From contig CAMALN010000075.1 in the NCBI GenBank assembly GCA_945836565.1, positions 1 to 7,411 on the forward strand: 7,411 bases of DNA. The letters are read 5' to 3'. The stretch comes from an uncultured Lachnospiraceae bacterium (lineage in GTDB: Bacteria > Bacillota > Clostridia > Lachnospirales > Lachnospiraceae). Both the position numbers and the translations under genes were made by a program. Every line of letters starts with the position of its first letter. The stretch's first letter is position 1. This document shows positions 6,066-7,411 of this stretch, piece after piece. The notes under the pieces are model-generated. The model ran no database searches, was not told where the DNA came from, and saw only the letters and a list, made by a program, of their open reading frames with translations.

Positions 6066-7411
6066 TTATAATAAATCTGCTCTGAGCTTCTTGATAACCT
6101 GAAGTGTCTTGTTACGAAGCTCCTCCGCCTCATACAATGGCATCATAGTATTTCTGTCGAGCTTTGCATCCACTACTGCATCAAGCCAATCAGTAACATA
6201 AGACTTAACATACTCTACATTCTCATCTGACTTGTCCTTCAAAGCAACTATAATATTATTGAGATTATCAATAACTGTAGGCTGAAGTGAAGTATTTCCG
6301 TTTGATGACTGTGAACTCTCATCTGAAAGCTCTATAACCTTACCCGTCTTTGTGATGATAACCTTCTTGTTCGGTGCACTCTCTGTCTTCGCTGAGGTAC
6401 CCTTTCTGTCAAGAAGCTTCTCCACAACCTTAATCAGACAAACTACACTGTATGTTCCTTCCTCCGGAGTCTGAGAATCAGCTCCCTTATCGCGATACTG
6501 ATTCCAAAGCCACTCTGACTTAAGTAGCATCTCCTCAATCTTGGTATCTGTCAAAAGTCTCTTCAAATCCGCATCGGCAGCAGGCGATGAACTCTTTCCG
6601 AAAAGCTTACCACCCGACTGAGCTTCTGCCTTCTTATACTTCGACGGAACCTGTACATCAGCATAGGTCTTTGCAAGATGCTTCTCAGCAATCTTTGGAT
6701 CATATCCACTGCTGATAATATTCACTCTGCCGCTATTCAATCCATTTGAAATCATATCCTCAGCAGCCATAAATACCAAAGCCTTCTGCCTGTCATCTAT
6801 CATCTGCTTAATCTCATAATTTGTCTTAGATTTCTCAAGGATTGAATTCTTTCTTACCTTGAAGGCCTTAATCTTCTCCTTTACACTGAAGAACAGCTTA
6901 AGCAGTGTCGGATTGGCATTCACATAATTCATAATCCAAGAAAGCTCAACATACTGATGCTCAATCTTGTTCGATATCTCATATACATTGTATCCGTCGA
7001 AGATTACGTTCAAGGTAGTATAGAGAAGGTCGAGTATCTCATACTTCTCCTCCCATGAGCGGGTGCTCATGTCCTGATTAACCAATTCCTTGATACCGCA
7101 CTCATAGAATACAAGGTTATACTCATACAAGCCCTCGAACACATTAGTCTTGTCCTTGAGCGAGGTTCCTGCTCCGAGTATCTGAAGATTCTTCTTCATC
7201 TCAGGCTCATTCTCGATATACTGATATACCTTCTTCACAAAGCCTGAAACCTCTGAAATAAGAGTATCTATCCTCTTGTTATATATCTCCTGCTTAGATA
7301 TAGCATTGATAACACTTCTGCTCAATACGCTTGTATTCTGAGCCGAATTAGTATTTCTTATAAGCTCCTTGAAGCTCTCATATACAGAAATATTGTCTAT
7401 AGGAATGTACT
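6066..7411 (-). CDS. Unrecognised large helical protein, C-terminal part (runs off right edge)
   Basis: The frame is open from the window edge to a TAA at 6068-6066, giving 447 visible residues. A TTG at 7325 is not a credible start: the frame continues upstream without a stop, its first full codons read YIPIDNISVYESFKELI, and no ribosome binding site precedes the TTG. I do not recognise the family. Numbering from the edge, residues 1-257 are mostly predicted helix with many aromatic and charged residues. A low-complexity linker lies at about 258-280 (SGGKLFGKSSSPAADA). A helical segment at 287-335 contains SEWLWNQY and TYSVVCLIKVVEKLL. A second polar linker rich in Ser, Thr and Lys covers 338-377, and a final helical segment 378-447. 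No signal peptide, membrane segment, Walker motif or zinc motif is visible. The 287-335 segment faintly resembles an alpha-helical pair seen in some HEPN-like proteins, which is only a guess. A terminator follows the gene. Confidence 0.85.
   Translation of the reverse strand, partial: YIPIDNISVYESFKELIRNTNSAQNTSVLSRSVINAISKQEIYNKRIDTLISEVSGFVKKVYQYIENEPEMKKNLQILGAGTSLKDKTNVFEGLYEYNLVFYECGIKELVNQDMSTRSWEEKYEILDLLYTTLNVIFDGYNVYEISNKIEHQYVELSWIMNYVNANPTLLKLFFSVKEKIKAFKVRKNSILEKSKTNYEIKQMIDDRQKALVFMAAEDMISNGLNSGRVNIISSGYDPKIAEKHLAKTYADVQVPSKYKKAEAQSGGKLFGKSSSPAADADLKRLLTDTKIEEMLLKSEWLWNQYRDKGADSQTPEEGTYSVVCLIKVVEKLLDRKGTSAKTESAPNKKVIITKTGKVIELSDESSQSSNGNTSLQPTVIDNLNNIIVALKDKSDENVEYVKSYVTDWLDAVVDAKLDRNTMMPLYEAEELRNKTLQVIKKLRADLL

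Noticed and set aside
7323..7325. TTG as the start of the large unknown protein
   Set aside because: The frame stays open for at least 28 more codons to the window edge and no ribosome binding site lies before the TTG, so the gene is partial at its 5' end.

Overview
The window looks like a chromosomal piece of a strictly anaerobic, low-to-mid GC member of the Clostridia, most likely a Lachnospiraceae relative. This is inferred from strong purine-rich Shine-Dalgarno sites before most genes, a four-subunit ferredoxin-dependent 2-oxoacid oxidoreductase, a Firmicutes-type YqeG phosphatase and the general codon style. It cannot be fixed to a genus by eye. The content is mainly core metabolism and DNA repair. 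I see no mobile genes, CRISPR array, tRNA or rRNA.

Layout. (1) Positions 1-222, minus strand: the 5' part of an unrecognised, extremely acidic protein that runs off the left edge. (2) Positions 223-437: a divergent promoter region with two good sigma-A-type promoters, both with an extended -10, one reading left and one reading right. (3) Positions 438-3446, plus strand: a tight four-gene operon in the order gamma, delta, alpha, beta, encoding a pyruvate (or closely related 2-oxoacid) ferredoxin oxidoreductase. It ends at a strong hairpin terminator at 3465-3522. (4) Positions 3524-3566: a second, imperfect palindrome with GGGACAG/CTGTCCC arms, which is not a normal terminator and looks like a REP-type element. 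(5) Positions 3569-5949, minus strand: uvrC followed by yqeG, convergent with the oxidoreductase operon. (6) Positions 6014-6038: a hairpin terminator for the last gene. (7) Positions 6066-7411, minus strand: the 3' part of a large, apparently soluble, mostly helical protein that I do not recognise and that runs off the right edge.

How the genes work together. The four oxidoreductase subunits form one enzyme. Alpha and beta bind thiamine diphosphate and the 2-oxoacid, beta carries the proximal iron-sulfur cluster, delta carries two 4Fe-4S clusters that pass electrons to ferredoxin, and gamma completes the complex. UvrC is the dual-incision nuclease of nucleotide excision repair. YqeG is a small HAD phosphatase probably co-transcribed with uvrC, and nothing in the sequence gives a functional link between them. 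The two edge proteins are the real unknowns. The most unusual non-coding signal is the REP-like palindrome between the convergent operons.
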